Origin: Magnetococcales bacterium
Lineage (GTDB): Bacteria > Pseudomonadota > Magnetococcia > Magnetococcales > Magnetaquicoccaceae
Direction: 5' to 3'
NCBI GenBank assembly: GCA_015231375.1
Contig: JADGBT010000021.1
Location: 1 to 64,000, forward strand
Length of the DNA stretch: 64,000 nt
This document shows, piece by piece, positions 1 through 9,625 of the stretch. The notes under the pieces were generated by a model. It saw only the letters and a program-made list of their open reading frames with translations. It had not been told where the DNA came from and made no database searches. A program made the position numbers and the translations under genes. Position 1 is the first letter of the stretch. The number at the start of each line of letters is the position of its first letter.

Positions 1-14
1 AAAGTCAGAAGATA

Positions 15-60
15 AAAGTCAAAACCCTGGGGAAAGAATTCCCCAGACCCCTTCTTTTTT
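15..60 (+). repeat. Dispersed palindromic repeat, copy 1
   Basis: An AAAGTCAAAACCC arm is followed by a perfect 8-bp stem with a 4-nt loop (CTGGGGAA-AGAA-TTCCCCAG, 27-46), then ACCCC and a T-run. The same unit recurs at 5363-5410 (inverted), 5462-5509, 38069-38117 and 48181-48229. It lies just past the 3' end of the minus-strand GGDEF/EAL gene. Read on the plus strand it resembles a hairpin terminator, but the T-run is separated from the stem by about 8 nt. Confidence 0.85.
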
Positions 61-85
61 CTCAATAATTGGCGTGAGATATACC

Positions 86-3000
86 CTATGAGAAGAATTT
101 GATAAAATCCCTCTCCGGCATCGGCCTGCCAATCAAATAACCCTGAATCGCCTCACACCCCCTCTGACACAAATACTCCCGCTGCTCCTCCGTCTCCACC
201 CCCTCCGCAACCACCTGCAACTTCAACCCGTGCGCCATCGACAAAATCGCCTCCACAATCGCTCCATCCCCCCGACAATCCGGCAAATCCCTCACAAACG
301 ATTGATCGATCTTTAACGTATTCAACGGAAAACGCTTCAAATACCCCAATGATGAATACCCCGTGCCAAAATCATCCATCGCCAAGGAAATACCTAAATT
401 GCGCAAACACTTCATAATGTCAACCGCACGCTCCACATTGCCCATCACCATACTCTCGGTAATCTCAATCTCCAAACGCTCCGCAGACAACCCGGTCTTC
501 TCCAATACATCCCGAATCTGCTCCAACAAATCCGCCTGCTGAAACTCCCGCGACGAAAGATTCACCGCCATCTTGAAAACAATCGAACTCCCCTCGGTCC
601 AGCGCGCCGTGCTCGCCGCAGCAGATGACAAAACCTGCTTGCCAATCGATAAAATCAATCCGGTCTCCTCAGCCAAAGGAATAAACTGCCCCGGATTCAC
701 CAATACACCGTCCGGCTTGATCCATCGCACCAAAGCCTCGGCACCACACAACCGATCCACCCTCAAATCCCACTTCGGCTGATAAAATGGCACCAATTGC
801 TCCCGATCCAAAGCCTTGTACAACTCATCCTCCATGGCGATCCGATCAAAAGCCTTGACGTGAACCTCCTTGGAAGCAAAACAGAATGTGTTCCGACCCG
901 CCTCCTTGGCCTGATACATGGCCATGTCCGCCAACTTGATCAAAGTTTCCTGATTGCCCGAATCAAAAGGAAAAAGCGCAATCCCAATACTCGCCCCCAC
1001 ATAAACATTCTGATTCAATAAATGAACCGGTTCACAAACCGTGGCAATCAGTTTCTGCGCCACCTGCGCCACATGATCGGTATTGACCAAATCCGCCAGA
1101 ATAATCGTGAACTCATCCCCCCCCAAACGCGCCACCGTGTCACTCTCACGCACACATCCCCTCAAGCGCAAACTGATCTGCTTGAGCAGATTGTCCCCGG
1201 CCGCATGCCCCAACGTGTCATTGACCCACTTGAAACGATCCAAATCAATGAACATCAAAGCCAGTTGCACATCCGTCCTGCGCGCGCGCGCGATATCCTG
1301 AGATAAACGCTCCTGAAAAAACATCCGATTGGGAAGCCCGGTCAAGGCATCGTAAAACGCCAACCGCTCCAACTTATGCTCCACCGCCTTCTGATCGCTG
1401 ATGTCCAGAAAAATCGCCATGTAATGGGTCAACTCGCCAACAGAATTGCGAATCGCACTGATGGAAACCCACTTGGGAAAAACCTCCCCGTTCTTGCGAC
1501 GATCCCAGATCTCCCCCTCCCATTGACCGCTGCTCAACAACTGCTGCCACATCTCCCGGTAAAAGGCCTCATCGTGCCGCCCCGACTTGGTGATGGACGG
1601 CGATTTGCCCAAGACCTCATCCTTGCGATACCCCGTGATCACCTCGTAAGCCGGATTCACATCGGTAATCACCCCCCCGGCGTTGGTGATGAGAATCGCC
1701 TCCCCCGCATGCTCGAACACCTTGCGAGCCAGAATCAAAGTCTCCTCGGCCCGCTTGCGCTCCGTGATGTCGTTGATCACCCCCACAAACATCCGAAATC
1801 CACTGACCCGCATCTCGCTGACAAACAACTCCGCCGGAAAAACGGATTGATCCTGACGCTGACACACCACCTCGCGCCCTTGATCGATCATCTTGCGCTC
1901 GCCACTCTCCAAATACCGGTCCACATACCCGTCATGGGCATCCCGCATGGGATTAGGCATAAGCCGGCTCACATTCTGACCCATCATCTCCGCTGCCGCG
2001 TAACCAAAAACCCGCTCCGCCGCCGGATTGAAAATATGCACCAGTTTGTTGGCATCCATCACCACAATGGCATTGCACGCCGTCTCCACCACAGTACGCA
2101 CCAGGGCATCACCACGACGACGCACCTCTTCACTCTCGCGCAAGGCCTGCGTCATCTCTTCGGCCAACAGCACCGCGCGATCACGGCCGGTCAACAACTG
2201 CCAGGCAATCAACGCCAGCAATACGCTCGTCAGAAAACCAATCCACACCACCACCCTGGAGCCGCGAACCTCCAAAGCCGCCTTGAATCCCGGCAAGGCC
2301 TGCATCCGCAAGGTCCATACATGACCCCCCAACCGCAAGGACTCCACCCTGGAAAACTCCCCCGCCTCCAGATCCGCTCCGGAACCAGCCTCAACCGTGG
2401 AAACAGAAGCCTCGGAATCAAACAACAAGGAATCAGCATTCACCTGCTGACCATCGTAAATTTCCAGATCCACCCCTTCCGCGTAACGACCCAGAATGCC
2501 CTCCATCAGGTCATGAATGCGAAACGGGGAATAGGCCCACCCCACCAGATGGGCGCGCCGCTCCTCGGGAGATGTCAAAGCAACCTTCTTACCGTAAACC
2601 GGTACATATAATAAAAAACCGGCCTGCGGCTGTTGACCGTCTTCTTGCACCAGCACAACCTTGCCGGATAACGCCGACCCGCCCGTATCCCGCGCCCGTT
2701 CCATGGCCGCGCGCCGCACGGACTCCGAGTACATGTCATAACCAAACGCACGCAGATTGCGGCCCGAAAACGGCTCCAGATAAATGGCCGGAGCGTAGAA
2801 GGCGCGTTCACCCTCCGGATGGATGGTGTAATCGGCAAAACCCTCGCCACGAATCGAGGCGAGGTGAGCGCTCTTGTCCTCGGGGCGCAAGGCCAAAGAA
2901 AATCCCACCCCCTGGATTCCCGGATACCGGGTGTCCAGTTGCAACGCGGCGACATAATCGCGAAACTCGCGCCGTTCCACCCACTCCGAAGCCGCGAACA

Positions 3001-3202
3001 CCCCACCAACCCCCAACAGCACCTGCTCCTGCGCCGCCATGCGTTGGGTGATGCGGGTGACAATCTCCCGAGCCTGATAGTCGAATTCACGCTGAAGATC
3101 GGCGCGCCACTCGAATGCCACGGAACGCTGCCACAAGGAGGTCACCGTCAGACCAACGGCCAACACCAGCCAGGGAAGCAACCTGAAAAAAAAGACCTTC
3201 AT
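86..3202 (-). CDS. CHASE-PAS-PAS-GGDEF-EAL membrane protein (c-di-GMP turnover)
   Basis: A 1038-residue membrane-bound sensor for cyclic di-GMP synthesis and/or breakdown. Domains in order: a transmembrane helix at about 5-25, a periplasmic CHASE-type sensor, a second helix near 315-335 (WIGFLTSVLLALIAW), two PAS domains with a PAC-like linker (about 365-600), a GGDEF domain with an intact GGDEF motif at 694-698, and an EAL domain with intact EAL at 822-824. Both catalytic signatures are kept, so it could have either or both activities. The reading frame opens further upstream, but MKVFFFRLLPWLVL is chosen as the start because it begins the signal-anchor helix. It is transcribed leftwards and separated from trpC by about 290 bp holding an imperfect palindrome. 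Confidence 0.93.
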   Translation of the reverse strand: MKVFFFRLLPWLVLAVGLTVTSLWQRSVAFEWRADLQREFDYQAREIVTRITQRMAAQEQVLLGVGGVFAASEWVERREFRDYVAALQLDTRYPGIQGVGFSLALRPEDKSAHLASIRGEGFADYTIHPEGERAFYAPAIYLEPFSGRNLRAFGYDMYSESVRRAAMERARDTGGSALSGKVVLVQEDGQQPQAGFLLYVPVYGKKVALTSPEERRAHLVGWAYSPFRIHDLMEGILGRYAEGVDLEIYDGQQVNADSLLFDSEASVSTVEAGSGADLEAGEFSRVESLRLGGHVWTLRMQALPGFKAALEVRGSRVVVWIGFLTSVLLALIAWQLLTGRDRAVLLAEEMTQALRESEEVRRRGDALVRTVVETACNAIVVMDANKLVHIFNPAAERVFGYAAAEMMGQNVSRLMPNPMRDAHDGYVDRYLESGERKMIDQGREVVCQRQDQSVFPAELFVSEMRVSGFRMFVGVINDITERKRAEETLILARKVFEHAGEAILITNAGGVITDVNPAYEVITGYRKDEVLGKSPSITKSGRHDEAFYREMWQQLLSSGQWEGEIWDRRKNGEVFPKWVSISAIRNSVGELTHYMAIFLDISDQKAVEHKLERLAFYDALTGLPNRMFFQERLSQDIARARRTDVQLALMFIDLDRFKWVNDTLGHAAGDNLLKQISLRLRGCVRESDTVARLGGDEFTIILADLVNTDHVAQVAQKLIATVCEPVHLLNQNVYVGASIGIALFPFDSGNQETLIKLADMAMYQAKEAGRNTFCFASKEVHVKAFDRIAMEDELYKALDREQLVPFYQPKWDLRVDRLCGAEALVRWIKPDGVLVNPGQFIPLAEETGLILSIGKQVLSSAAASTARWTEGSSIVFKMAVNLSSREFQQADLLEQIRDVLEKTGLSAERLEIEITESMVMGNVERAVDIMKCLRNLGISLAMDDFGTGYSSLGYLKRFPLNTLKIDQSFVRDLPDCRGDGAIVEAILSMAHGLKLQVVAEGVETEEQREYLCQRGCEAIQGYLIGRPMPERDFIKFFS

Positions 3203-3374
3203 GCGGATACCGGCTCCCGAACCAAACGCACGCTCATGACTGGCCGCGTCAACCAACCATGACGCTCCTCCCCACCCCACCCACGCAACCCCCTGCCGAA
3301 AAACGCGCCCGTTGCGGGCACCCCCTCGGCCAAGTCTGCATGATGCGTGCGGTTTCAGACAAACCCAGTGATTT

Positions 3375-3404
3375 GCGCAATTTGCATGTCATGCAGATTA
3401 TGCG
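3375..3404. promoter_or_regulatory. Imperfect palindrome upstream of the GGDEF/EAL gene (candidate operator)
   Basis: AATTTGCATG at 3379-3388 and CATGCAGATT at 3390-3399 are inverted repeats with one mismatch around a central T, and CGCA/TGCG extend the symmetry outwards. The site lies in the 290-bp gap between trpC and the GGDEF/EAL gene, about 175 bp upstream of that gene's start. The rest of the gap (3203-3374 and 3405-3492) shows no gene or clear promoter. Its role as a binding site is inferred from symmetry only. Confidence 0.35.
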
Positions 3405-3492
3405 ATTGTACCCATAATCATGACGCGAGCAAGACAAAAAAGTAAAACGGGGAAAGGGATAACCAGAGAAAATCATAAAGGAAAACAAACGA

Positions 3493-4314
3493 TCATACAG
3501 AGACCCCATCCAGCATCCGACCCAAGGCAACGCCAGGCTCGGGTTCCTTCATGAAAGACTCGCCGATCAGGACCGCGAAAATCTCCTGATCCCTCAAACG
3601 ACGCAGATCTTCCGCGTCGCGGATGCCGCTTTCCGAGACCACCAACCGTCCGGACTCCACCCGTCTGGAGAGCCGGAAAGTGGTCTCCAGGTCGGTCACG
3701 AAGCTCTTGAGATTGCGGTTGTTGATTCCCATCAACGGAGTGCGCAGTTCGTGAGCCGCATCCAGTTCCGCCTCGTCGTGGACTTCCACCAGCACATCCA
3801 TGCCCAGTTCATACGCCGCCGATTCCAGCTCGCGCGCCTGGGGAACCTCCAGTACCGCCATGATCAGCAAGATGGCGTCCGCCCCCAAAGAGCGCGACTC
3901 CACCACCTGATAGGGATCGTACACAAAATCCTTGCGCAACACCGGCAGCCCGACCCGATCCCGGATGCGCGCCACAAACGACCCCTCCCCGAAAAAGAAA
4001 TCCCGATCCGTCAGACACGACACACAGGTGGCCCCGTTCTGGGCATACCCTTGCGCGATGGCCGCCGGATCGAAGGTCAGACCGGAAGGAAAAATGCGAC
4101 CCTTGGAGGGGGATCCCAGCTTGACTTCGGCGATCACCGCCGGTTTGGCCGCGCCCGCCTGTTTCACCAGGGCCGACGCAAACCCCCGGGGCGGCTCGAT
4201 GCCCCGACAGGCGGACAGCAACCCCGCTTCGGAAACCCGATGGCGCGCCTCGGCCACCTCCTCTTTTTTGCGGGCCATGATGCGATCGAGAATGGTGGTT
4301 GCGGCCATGATCAT
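3493..4314 (-). CDS. trpC: Indole-3-glycerol phosphate synthase
   Basis: A 273-residue TIM-barrel enzyme that converts carboxyphenylamino-deoxyribulose phosphate to indole-3-glycerol phosphate in tryptophan synthesis. Family signatures are visible in order: ILDRIMARKKEEV at the N-terminus, IAEVKLGSPSKG (catalytic lysine region), CVSCLTDRDFFFG, LRKDFVYDPYQV, DAILLIMAVL, VEVHDEAELD, GINNRNLKSF and VVSESGI. It is monofunctional, with no PRAI (TrpF) fusion. The start chosen is the ATG overlapping the trpD stop as ATGA, which implies translational coupling; the ATG two codons later is the alternative. trpF, trpB and trpA are not in the window. Confidence 0.97.
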   Translation of the reverse strand: MIMAATTILDRIMARKKEEVAEARHRVSEAGLLSACRGIEPPRGFASALVKQAGAAKPAVIAEVKLGSPSKGRIFPSGLTFDPAAIAQGYAQNGATCVSCLTDRDFFFGEGSFVARIRDRVGLPVLRKDFVYDPYQVVESRSLGADAILLIMAVLEVPQARELESAAYELGMDVLVEVHDEAELDAAHELRTPLMGINNRNLKSFVTDLETTFRLSRRVESGRLVVSESGIRDAEDLRRLRDQEIFAVLIGESFMKEPEPGVALGRMLDGVSV

Positions 4315-5357
4315 GCACTGCCCATCGAGTTGGAAACGTGGATCAAATGGTTCAAACAGCCCAGGGCCCGACCCTGATCGAGGGCATTGGCCGCCAGCGC
4401 GATGCCCGCGCCGATGGTCTCGGCCTTGCCCACCACCTTCAGGGCCGCCCCGGCGTTGAGCAGCACAATGTGACGACGGGGACCGGCTTCGCCTTCCAGG
4501 ATGCGACGGCTGATCTCCGCGTTGCACGCCGCGTCTCCACCCGCCAGATCTTCAGGCCGGGCCAATGGAATGCCGAACAGTTCCGGATGCAACTCGTATC
4601 GGCTTACGGTGCCTTCCGGGGTCCACTCCGCCACATGGGTCAAACCCGTGGTGGTGATTTCGTCCAGACCGTCGAAACCATGCACCACCATGGCATGACG
4701 CGACCCCAGCACCCCCAGGGCACGCGCCATGGGTTCCACCCAGCGGGCGTCGAACACCCCCAGCAATTGATTGGGCGCGCCAGCGGGATTGGTCAGCGGA
4801 CCCAGCAGGTTGAACACGGTACGATAGCCCAACTCCTGACGCGGCCCCATGGCGTGACGCATGGCTCCATGGTGACGGGGCGCGAACAGAAAACCGATCC
4901 CCACCTCGCGCAGACAACGCTCCACCGCCGCAGGCTCCAGATCGATCTTCACCCCCAGAGCCAGCAGCAGATCGGCGGAACCGCTTTTCGAGGAGATGGC
5001 GCGATTGCCATGTTTGGCCACGGTGACCCCACAGGCCGCCACCACAAAAGCCACGGTGGTGGAGATGTTGAAGGTGCCCAGACCATCGCCGCCGGTGCCG
5101 CAGGTGTCGATCACCTCTCCGGTGGCGACCACGCGGGTGGCTTTGTCGCGCATGGTCATGGCCGACCCGGCGATCTCGTCCACGGTCTCTCCCTTGAGCC
5201 GCAAGGCGGTCAGATAGGCGCCGATCTGGGCCTGGGTCATCTCTCCGGACATGATGCGGTCCATCATCCAACGCGCTTCGCGTTGCGTCAGATCGCACCC
5301 GGTCACCAGTCGCCCCAGAATCTCCTTGATCTCCACCAGCCGCCCCCATTCGATCAC
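4311..5357 (-). CDS. trpD: Anthranilate phosphoribosyltransferase
   Basis: A 348-residue enzyme, normal for the family, that transfers phosphoribose from PRPP to anthranilate. The PRPP-binding signature GTGGDGLGTFNIST is intact, followed by KHGNRAISSKSGSADLL and the NLLGPLTNPAGAP motif typical of TrpD. It overlaps trpC by four bases (ATGA). Upstream, trpD is cut off from trpG by a roughly 150-bp composite palindrome, so trpDC may need its own promoter or readthrough from trpEG. Confidence 0.97.
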   Translation of the reverse strand: MIEWGRLVEIKEILGRLVTGCDLTQREARWMMDRIMSGEMTQAQIGAYLTALRLKGETVDEIAGSAMTMRDKATRVVATGEVIDTCGTGGDGLGTFNISTTVAFVVAACGVTVAKHGNRAISSKSGSADLLLALGVKIDLEPAAVERCLREVGIGFLFAPRHHGAMRHAMGPRQELGYRTVFNLLGPLTNPAGAPNQLLGVFDARWVEPMARALGVLGSRHAMVVHGFDGLDEITTTGLTHVAEWTPEGTVSRYELHPELFGIPLARPEDLAGGDAACNAEISRRILEGEAGPRRHIVLLNAGAALKVVGKAETIGAGIALAANALDQGRALGCLNHLIHVSNSMGSA

Positions 5358-5362
5358 AATTG

Positions 5363-5410
5363 AAAAAAAAGCGGGGGTCTGGGGGATTCTTCCCCCAGGG
5401 TTTTGACTTT
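5363..5410 (-). repeat. Dispersed palindromic repeat, copy 2 (inverted)
   Basis: This is the family unit in reverse: A-run, GCGGGGGT, a perfect 8-bp stem CTGGGGGA-TTCT-TCCCCCAG (5379-5398), then GGTTTTGACTTT. It begins 6 bp upstream of the trpD start. It faces copy 3 across a 50-bp AT-rich centre, forming a much larger inverted repeat. Confidence 0.85.
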
Positions 5411-5461
5411 CAATCCTTTTAAAAATAAAAAATTATTTGTTTTTAAAAGATCAAAAGAAAG

Positions 5462-5509
5462 AAATCAAAACCCTGGGGAATGAATTCCCCAGACCCCTTC
5501 TTTTCTTTT
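5462..5509 (+). repeat. Dispersed palindromic repeat, copy 3
   Basis: AAATCAAAACC, a perfect 8-bp stem CTGGGGAA-TGAA-TTCCCCAG (5473-5492), then ACCCC and a T-rich tail that ends 6 bp before the trpG stop codon. It is oriented like copies 1, 4 and 5 and inverted relative to copy 2. Confidence 0.85.
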
Positions 5510-5514
5510 AATAG

Positions 5515-6081
5515 TCAACAACCCCGCAGAAAATTGGCCAACAGATCATGACCATGTTCGGTCAGAATCGATTCGGGATGAAACTGCACCCCCTCCACCG
5601 GCAAGGTCCGATGACGCAATCCCATCACCAGACCATCCCCGGTCCAGGCGGTGACCCGCAACGACTCGGGCACCGAGTCCCTGGCCACCACCAGCGAATG
5701 ATAACGGGTGGCCTGAAACGGCATCGGCAAACCGGTGAACACCCCGCTGCCGTCATGCTCGATGATCGAGGTCTTGCCGTGCATCAGATGCGGCGCCCGC
5801 ACCACCAAACCACCAAACGCCTGCCCGATGGCCTGATGTCCCAGACACACCCCCAGAATCGGCACCCGACCCGACAAACGCCGAATCACCTCCAACGTGA
5901 TTCCCGCCTGATCCGGATTGCCCGGTCCCGGCGAAATGACCAGTCGATCCGGCGCCATGACCTCGATTTCCTCGATGGTCAAAGCGTCGTTGCGCCACAC
6001 CCGCACATCCGCCCCCAACTCGCCAAAATACTGGGCCAGATTGTAGGTAAAAGAGTCATAATTATCGATCAACAGGAGCAT
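5515..6081 (-). CDS. trpG: Anthranilate synthase component II (glutamine amidotransferase)
   Basis: A 188-residue class I glutamine amidotransferase that supplies ammonia to TrpE. Visible signatures are [17 protein letters not shown] at the N-terminus, [13 protein letters not shown] (oxyanion region), the nucleophile motif [15 protein letters not shown], and the C-terminal VQFHPESIL carrying the His and Glu of the triad. [11 protein letters not shown] is taken as the start because it matches the family N-terminus, although the frame is open further upstream. It lies 7 bp after trpE and was probably co-transcribed with it. The protein could also serve aminodeoxychorismate synthase, since TrpG and PabA are hard to separate; linkage to trpE favours TrpG. 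Confidence 0.95.
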   Translation of the reverse strand: MLLLIDNYDSFTYNLAQYFGELGADVRVWRNDALTIEEIEVMAPDRLVISPGPGNPDQAGITLEVIRRLSGRVPILGVCLGHQAIGQAFGGLVVRAPHLMHGKTSIIEHDGSGVFTGLPMPFQATRYHSLVVARDSVPESLRVTAWTGDGLVMGLRHRTLPVEGVQFHPESILTEHGHDLLANFLRGC

Positions 6082-6088
6082 GAAAGCC

Positions 6089-7579
6089 TCACTCCAAGCC
6101 TTGCTGAACCAGATCCACGGCACGCAACACAGCGCGCGCCTTCTCGCGGGTCTCTTCGTACTCGCGCTCAGGGCGGGAGTCGGCGACGATGCCCGCTCCG
6201 GCCTGCACATACAACCGTCCGCCCTTGATCACCGCCGTGCGCAAGGTGATGGCCATGTCCATGTTGCCGGAAAAAGAGATGTATCCCACCGCGCCCGCGT
6301 AAGGCCCACGCCGCGAGACCTCCAACTCGTCGATGATCTCCATGGCGCGGATTTTCGGAGCGCCGCTCACGGTCCCGGCGGGAAAAGTGGCGGCCACCAG
6401 ATCGAACGCATCCAGACCCGGCTTGAGCCGCGCCTCGACGTTGGAAACGATGTGCATCACATGGGAATAACGTTCCACCACGAAACGTTCCGTCACCTTG
6501 ACCGTGCCGTTCACCGCCACCCGTCCCAGATCGTTGCGTCCCAGATCCACCAGCATGATATGCTCGGCCACTTCCTTGGGATCGGCGAGCAACTCCTGCT
6601 CCAAAGCCAGATCCTGGGCGGCATCCGCTCCCCGGCGCCGGGTTCCGGCGATGGGACGCACCGTGGCGGTCTCGCCCTCCTGACGCACCAGAATCTCCGG
6701 ACTGGACCCCACGATGGAGAAATCCCCCATGCGCAAGAAATAAAGGTATGGCGAAGGATTGGTGGCCCGCAACGCCCGATACAAGGCGATGGGAGGATGC
6801 TCGAAGGGAATCGACAAACGATGCGACAACACCACCTGGAAAATGTCGCCCGCCAGGATGTACTCCTTGGCCCGACGCACCGACTCCTCGTAGGCTTCGC
6901 GCGAGGTTTCATGCGCGAAATCGGCTTCGGTCACCGGCTCTCCCGGCACGCGGAACGGAGCGCGGGCCAGACCCGCCTTGAGTTTTTCCACCACCGCGTC
7001 GATGCGGGCCGTGGCCTGCCGGTACAACAGATCCAGGGAGTCTCCCGGCTCCACCAGCACGTTGACCACCACCTTGAGCTTGCCGAACAGGTTGTCGAAG
7101 ATCAAGGTCAGGTCGGTCAACATGAACTGGGCGTCCGGACATCCCAGCACGTTGGGATTGTCATCCGGAATACGCTCGAAACAGCGCACCATGTCGTAGG
7201 AGAAATAACCCACCGCACCCCCGTGGAAACGGGGCAACCCCTCCACCGAGACCGGACGGAAACGACTCATGAAGCGCTTGAGGATGGCCATGGGATCCCC
7301 CTCCTCCTCGACGCGGGAACCGTCAGCCGGATGATGAATCTCCACCCGGTTGCCGTGAACCGTGAACAAGGCCATGGGATCCAGACCGATCATGCTGTAG
7401 CGGCCCCACTTCTCCCCGCCCTGGACCGATTCCAGCAAAAAGGCGTATGGCTGGCCATCCGCCACCTTGAGAAAGGCGGAGACCGGGGTATCCAGATCGG
7501 CCATGATCTCGCGATAGACCGGAATCAGATTGCCCAGAGTGGCCAGGGTGTGAAACTGCCGCAAGGAAGGTTGAATCAT
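6089..7579 (-). CDS. trpE: Anthranilate synthase component I
   Basis: A 496-residue chorismate-using enzyme that makes anthranilate with ammonia from TrpG. It has the N-terminal regulatory region with an LLES-type element ([16 protein letters not shown]), as expected for tryptophan feedback binding. The catalytic half carries [51 protein letters not shown] and [19 protein letters not shown]. The gene starts 44 bp after yqgE. No leader peptide or attenuator can be placed in so short a gap, so classical attenuation is unlikely at this position. Confidence 0.97.
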   Translation of the reverse strand: MIQPSLRQFHTLATLGNLIPVYREIMADLDTPVSAFLKVADGQPYAFLLESVQGGEKWGRYSMIGLDPMALFTVHGNRVEIHHPADGSRVEEEGDPMAILKRFMSRFRPVSVEGLPRFHGGAVGYFSYDMVRCFERIPDDNPNVLGCPDAQFMLTDLTLIFDNLFGKLKVVVNVLVEPGDSLDLLYRQATARIDAVVEKLKAGLARAPFRVPGEPVTEADFAHETSREAYEESVRRAKEYILAGDIFQVVLSHRLSIPFEHPPIALYRALRATNPSPYLYFLRMGDFSIVGSSPEILVRQEGETATVRPIAGTRRRGADAAQDLALEQELLADPKEVAEHIMLVDLGRNDLGRVAVNGTVKVTERFVVERYSHVMHIVSNVEARLKPGLDAFDLVAATFPAGTVSGAPKIRAMEIIDELEVSRRGPYAGAVGYISFSGNMDMAITLRTAVIKGGRLYVQAGAGIVADSRPEREYEETREKARAVLRAVDLVQQGLE

Positions 7580-7623
7580 GCCCCTTCATCCATGCCTAAA
7601 GAACACCGACATCACGTTTTCAT

Positions 7624-8187
7624 TCAATTGATCAAATGCGCGCCCGGATCGGCCAGCAAAGCCGGATGAATTCCCAGACCGCGCATGGCCGTGCTCCAGC
7701 GATCCCCAGCCGGGGCGTCGAACAGCACTCCACGGTTCGGTTCGCTCACCAGCCAGGCGTTGGCCCGCAATTCGGCCTCCAACTGTCCGCCGGCCCAGCC
7801 GGAGTAGCCCAGCGCCAGCAAAAACCGCCCACCGCTCTCATCCGCCAGATGGCGCAGGATATCCGGATTGGTTCCCAGATAAAGCCCCTTTTCCACTTCG
7901 ATGTAGCCCGGACACGGCACAGTGCGTTCGTATAAAATGAAACCCCGATCCAGGGCCACGGGCCCGCCCTGATACACCAGAGGCTGCGGATCGGTCCGCC
8001 GCCACGACAACCCCAACTGTTGCATGATTTCGTGCATGGAGACGGGATGGGGTTGATTGATCACCAATCCCAAGGCGCCGTCGCTGTTGTGGGAACAGAC
8101 AAACAGCACCGCCCGCTCGAAATTGGCATCGCGAAGACCGGGCATGGCAATCAAGAACTTACCGGCCAGACTCCCTTCCTGTCTCAT
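7624..8187 (-). CDS. YqgE/AlgH (UPF0301) family protein
   Basis: A 187-residue protein with the family's opening LAGKFLIAMPGLRDANFERAV, then CSHNSDGALGLVINQP, VYQGGPV and YLGTNPDIL, and the late ALGYSGWAGGQLEAEL. The family is widespread in proteobacteria; its molecular function is unsettled, though some members are named after an alginate-regulation phenotype. The ATG of MRQEGSLAGKF is preferred because an AAGGGATGG stretch precedes it. A GTG nine codons upstream, overlapping mpl by 8 bases, is the alternative. It sits between mpl and trpE in a tight minus-strand series. Confidence 0.9.
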   Translation of the reverse strand: MRQEGSLAGKFLIAMPGLRDANFERAVLFVCSHNSDGALGLVINQPHPVSMHEIMQQLGLSWRRTDPQPLVYQGGPVALDRGFILYERTVPCPGYIEVEKGLYLGTNPDILRHLADESGGRFLLALGYSGWAGGQLEAELRANAWLVSEPNRGVLFDAPAGDRWSTAMRGLGIHPALLADPGAHLIN

Positions 8188-8206
8188 CTGCGCCCATCCC
8201 TTTCGA

Positions 8207-9625
8207 TCAGCCACCCTGGGACAACATGACCCGCAACCGCTCGTGAATGCCGTCGAATCCCCCGTTGCTCATCACCACCACCCGGTCGCCGGGGCGCAAC
8301 CGTTCTTGCAGATAGGCCACGGTTTCCGCCGCCCCATCCACCACCAAGGCTCTGGGTTCGTGGCCCGACACGGGCCGATCCCGATTGATGGTTTCCACCA
8401 CCGCCTCCACATCCAGAAGGTCGTCGGCAGCCAGTCCACGGGCCGCCGGACGGGCGAGCACCACCCGATCCGCCGCCGCCAGGGCCGGGGCGAGACGCTC
8501 CTGATGGATCCGCCGCCGCATGGTGTTGGAACGGGGTTCCAGGATCACCCAGATGCGGGCCTCGCCCACGCTGGCGCGCAGACCCCGCAAGGTGGTGTCG
8601 ATGGCCGTGGGATGGTGGGCGAAATCATCATAAACCGCCACACTGCGGATTTCAAAGCGCAATTGCAGCCGACGGGCCACCCCGCGAAAAGCGGCCAATC
8701 CATCCCGGACCCGCAAGGGATCCATGCCGTGACACAAGGCCGCAGCCGCCACCGCCAGACCGTTCATCACATTGTGCCGCCCGGTGGCGTTCCAGGTGAC
8801 GGTGAACAGCGGTCGTCCCTCCCGCAACAGGGTCCAGACCCGCCCGTCCTCCTGGTCCAGATGGGCGGAAAACGGATGGGGAGCCTCCAGGCCATACCGG
8901 ATCACCCGGGAATGGGCATGGGAGAGCAGGGCTTCGATCTCCGGGTCGTCACCGTTGGCCAGGATCAGACCGGAGGACGGCACGGTACGCAGCAGCAGAC
9001 GAAACTGCACCCGGATCGATTCCAGATCCGGATAGATGTCGGCATGGTCGTATTCCAGGTTGTGCAGAATCAGGGTGCGGGGACGGTAATGCAGAAACTT
9101 GGGCCGTTTGTCGAAAAAGGCGGTATCGTATTCGTCCCCCTCGATCACCATCCAGGGGCCTTGCGGCGCCCGCGCTCCAAAACCGAAATCCAAAGGGATG
9201 CCTCCGATCAGGAATCCCGCGCCCCAGCCCGCCTCCTCCCACACCCGCGCCATGAGGCTGGTGGTGGTGGTCTTGCCGTGGGTGCCGGTCACCACCACCG
9301 GATGACGCCCCTGCAACACCTGCTGAAACAGCCATTCGGGTCCGGAAACAAACGGAATATCCGAATCCATCAACGCTTCCAGCTCCGGATTGCCCCGGGA
9401 GATGGCATTGCCCACCACCACCAGATCCGGCACCGGATGCAGATTCTCCGGACGAAACCCTTCCGCCACCGGAATGGCCCGTTCGGCCAAAAAATCGCTC
9501 ATCGGCGGATAGACCCCGGCGTCGGATCCACTGACCCGCCAGCCACTCTCCTGGGCCAAGGCCGCGATGCCGGCCATGGCCGTGCCGCAGATCCCAATGA
9601 TGTGAAGATGCTTGACCATGTTCAT
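8207..9625 (-). CDS. mpl: UDP-N-acetylmuramate:L-alanyl-gamma-D-glutamyl-meso-diaminopimelate ligase
   Basis: A 472-residue Mur ligase-fold enzyme that attaches recycled murein tripeptide to UDP-MurNAc. It shows the N-terminal Rossmann motif LHIIGICGTAMAGIAALA, the P-loop VVTGTHGKTTTTSLMARV, ILHNLEYDHADIY and the C-terminal YDDFAHHPTAI. LEYDHADIY and the overall length favour Mpl over MurC, and no mur/fts genes surround it. Its ATG overlaps the ampD stop as ATGA, coupling two steps of the same recycling pathway: AmpD releases the peptide and Mpl reuses it. Confidence 0.93.
   Translation of the reverse strand: MNMVKHLHIIGICGTAMAGIAALAQESGWRVSGSDAGVYPPMSDFLAERAIPVAEGFRPENLHPVPDLVVVGNAISRGNPELEALMDSDIPFVSGPEWLFQQVLQGRHPVVVTGTHGKTTTTSLMARVWEEAGWGAGFLIGGIPLDFGFGARAPQGPWMVIEGDEYDTAFFDKRPKFLHYRPRTLILHNLEYDHADIYPDLESIRVQFRLLLRTVPSSGLILANGDDPEIEALLSHAHSRVIRYGLEAPHPFSAHLDQEDGRVWTLLREGRPLFTVTWNATGRHNVMNGLAVAAAALCHGMDPLRVRDGLAAFRGVARRLQLRFEIRSVAVYDDFAHHPTAIDTTLRGLRASVGEARIWVILEPRSNTMRRRIHQERLAPALAAADRVVLARPAARGLAADDLLDVEAVVETINRDRPVSGHEPRALVVDGAAETVAYLQERLRPGDRVVVMSNGGFDGIHERLRVMLSQGG

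Larger units (their letters stand above)
5363..5509. repeat. Composite inverted repeat between trpG and trpD
   Basis: Copies 2 and 3 of the dispersed repeat face each other. The spacer is itself partly palindromic: CTTTTAAAAA on the left matches TTTTTAAAAG on the right around an AT-rich core. The whole 147-bp block fills nearly all of the trpG-trpD gap (5358-5514) and resembles a mosaic intergenic palindromic element. It could form a cruciform in DNA or a long hairpin in read-through RNA. On the minus strand a TTGATT at the edge of copy 3 stands 17 bp from TAAAAA, a weak candidate promoter for trpD. Confidence 0.75.

Noticed and set aside
5358-7623. Tryptophan attenuator leader
   Set aside because: The 44-bp gap before trpE has no Trp-codon leader peptide or alternative hairpins, and the trpG-trpD block belongs to the dispersed repeat family.
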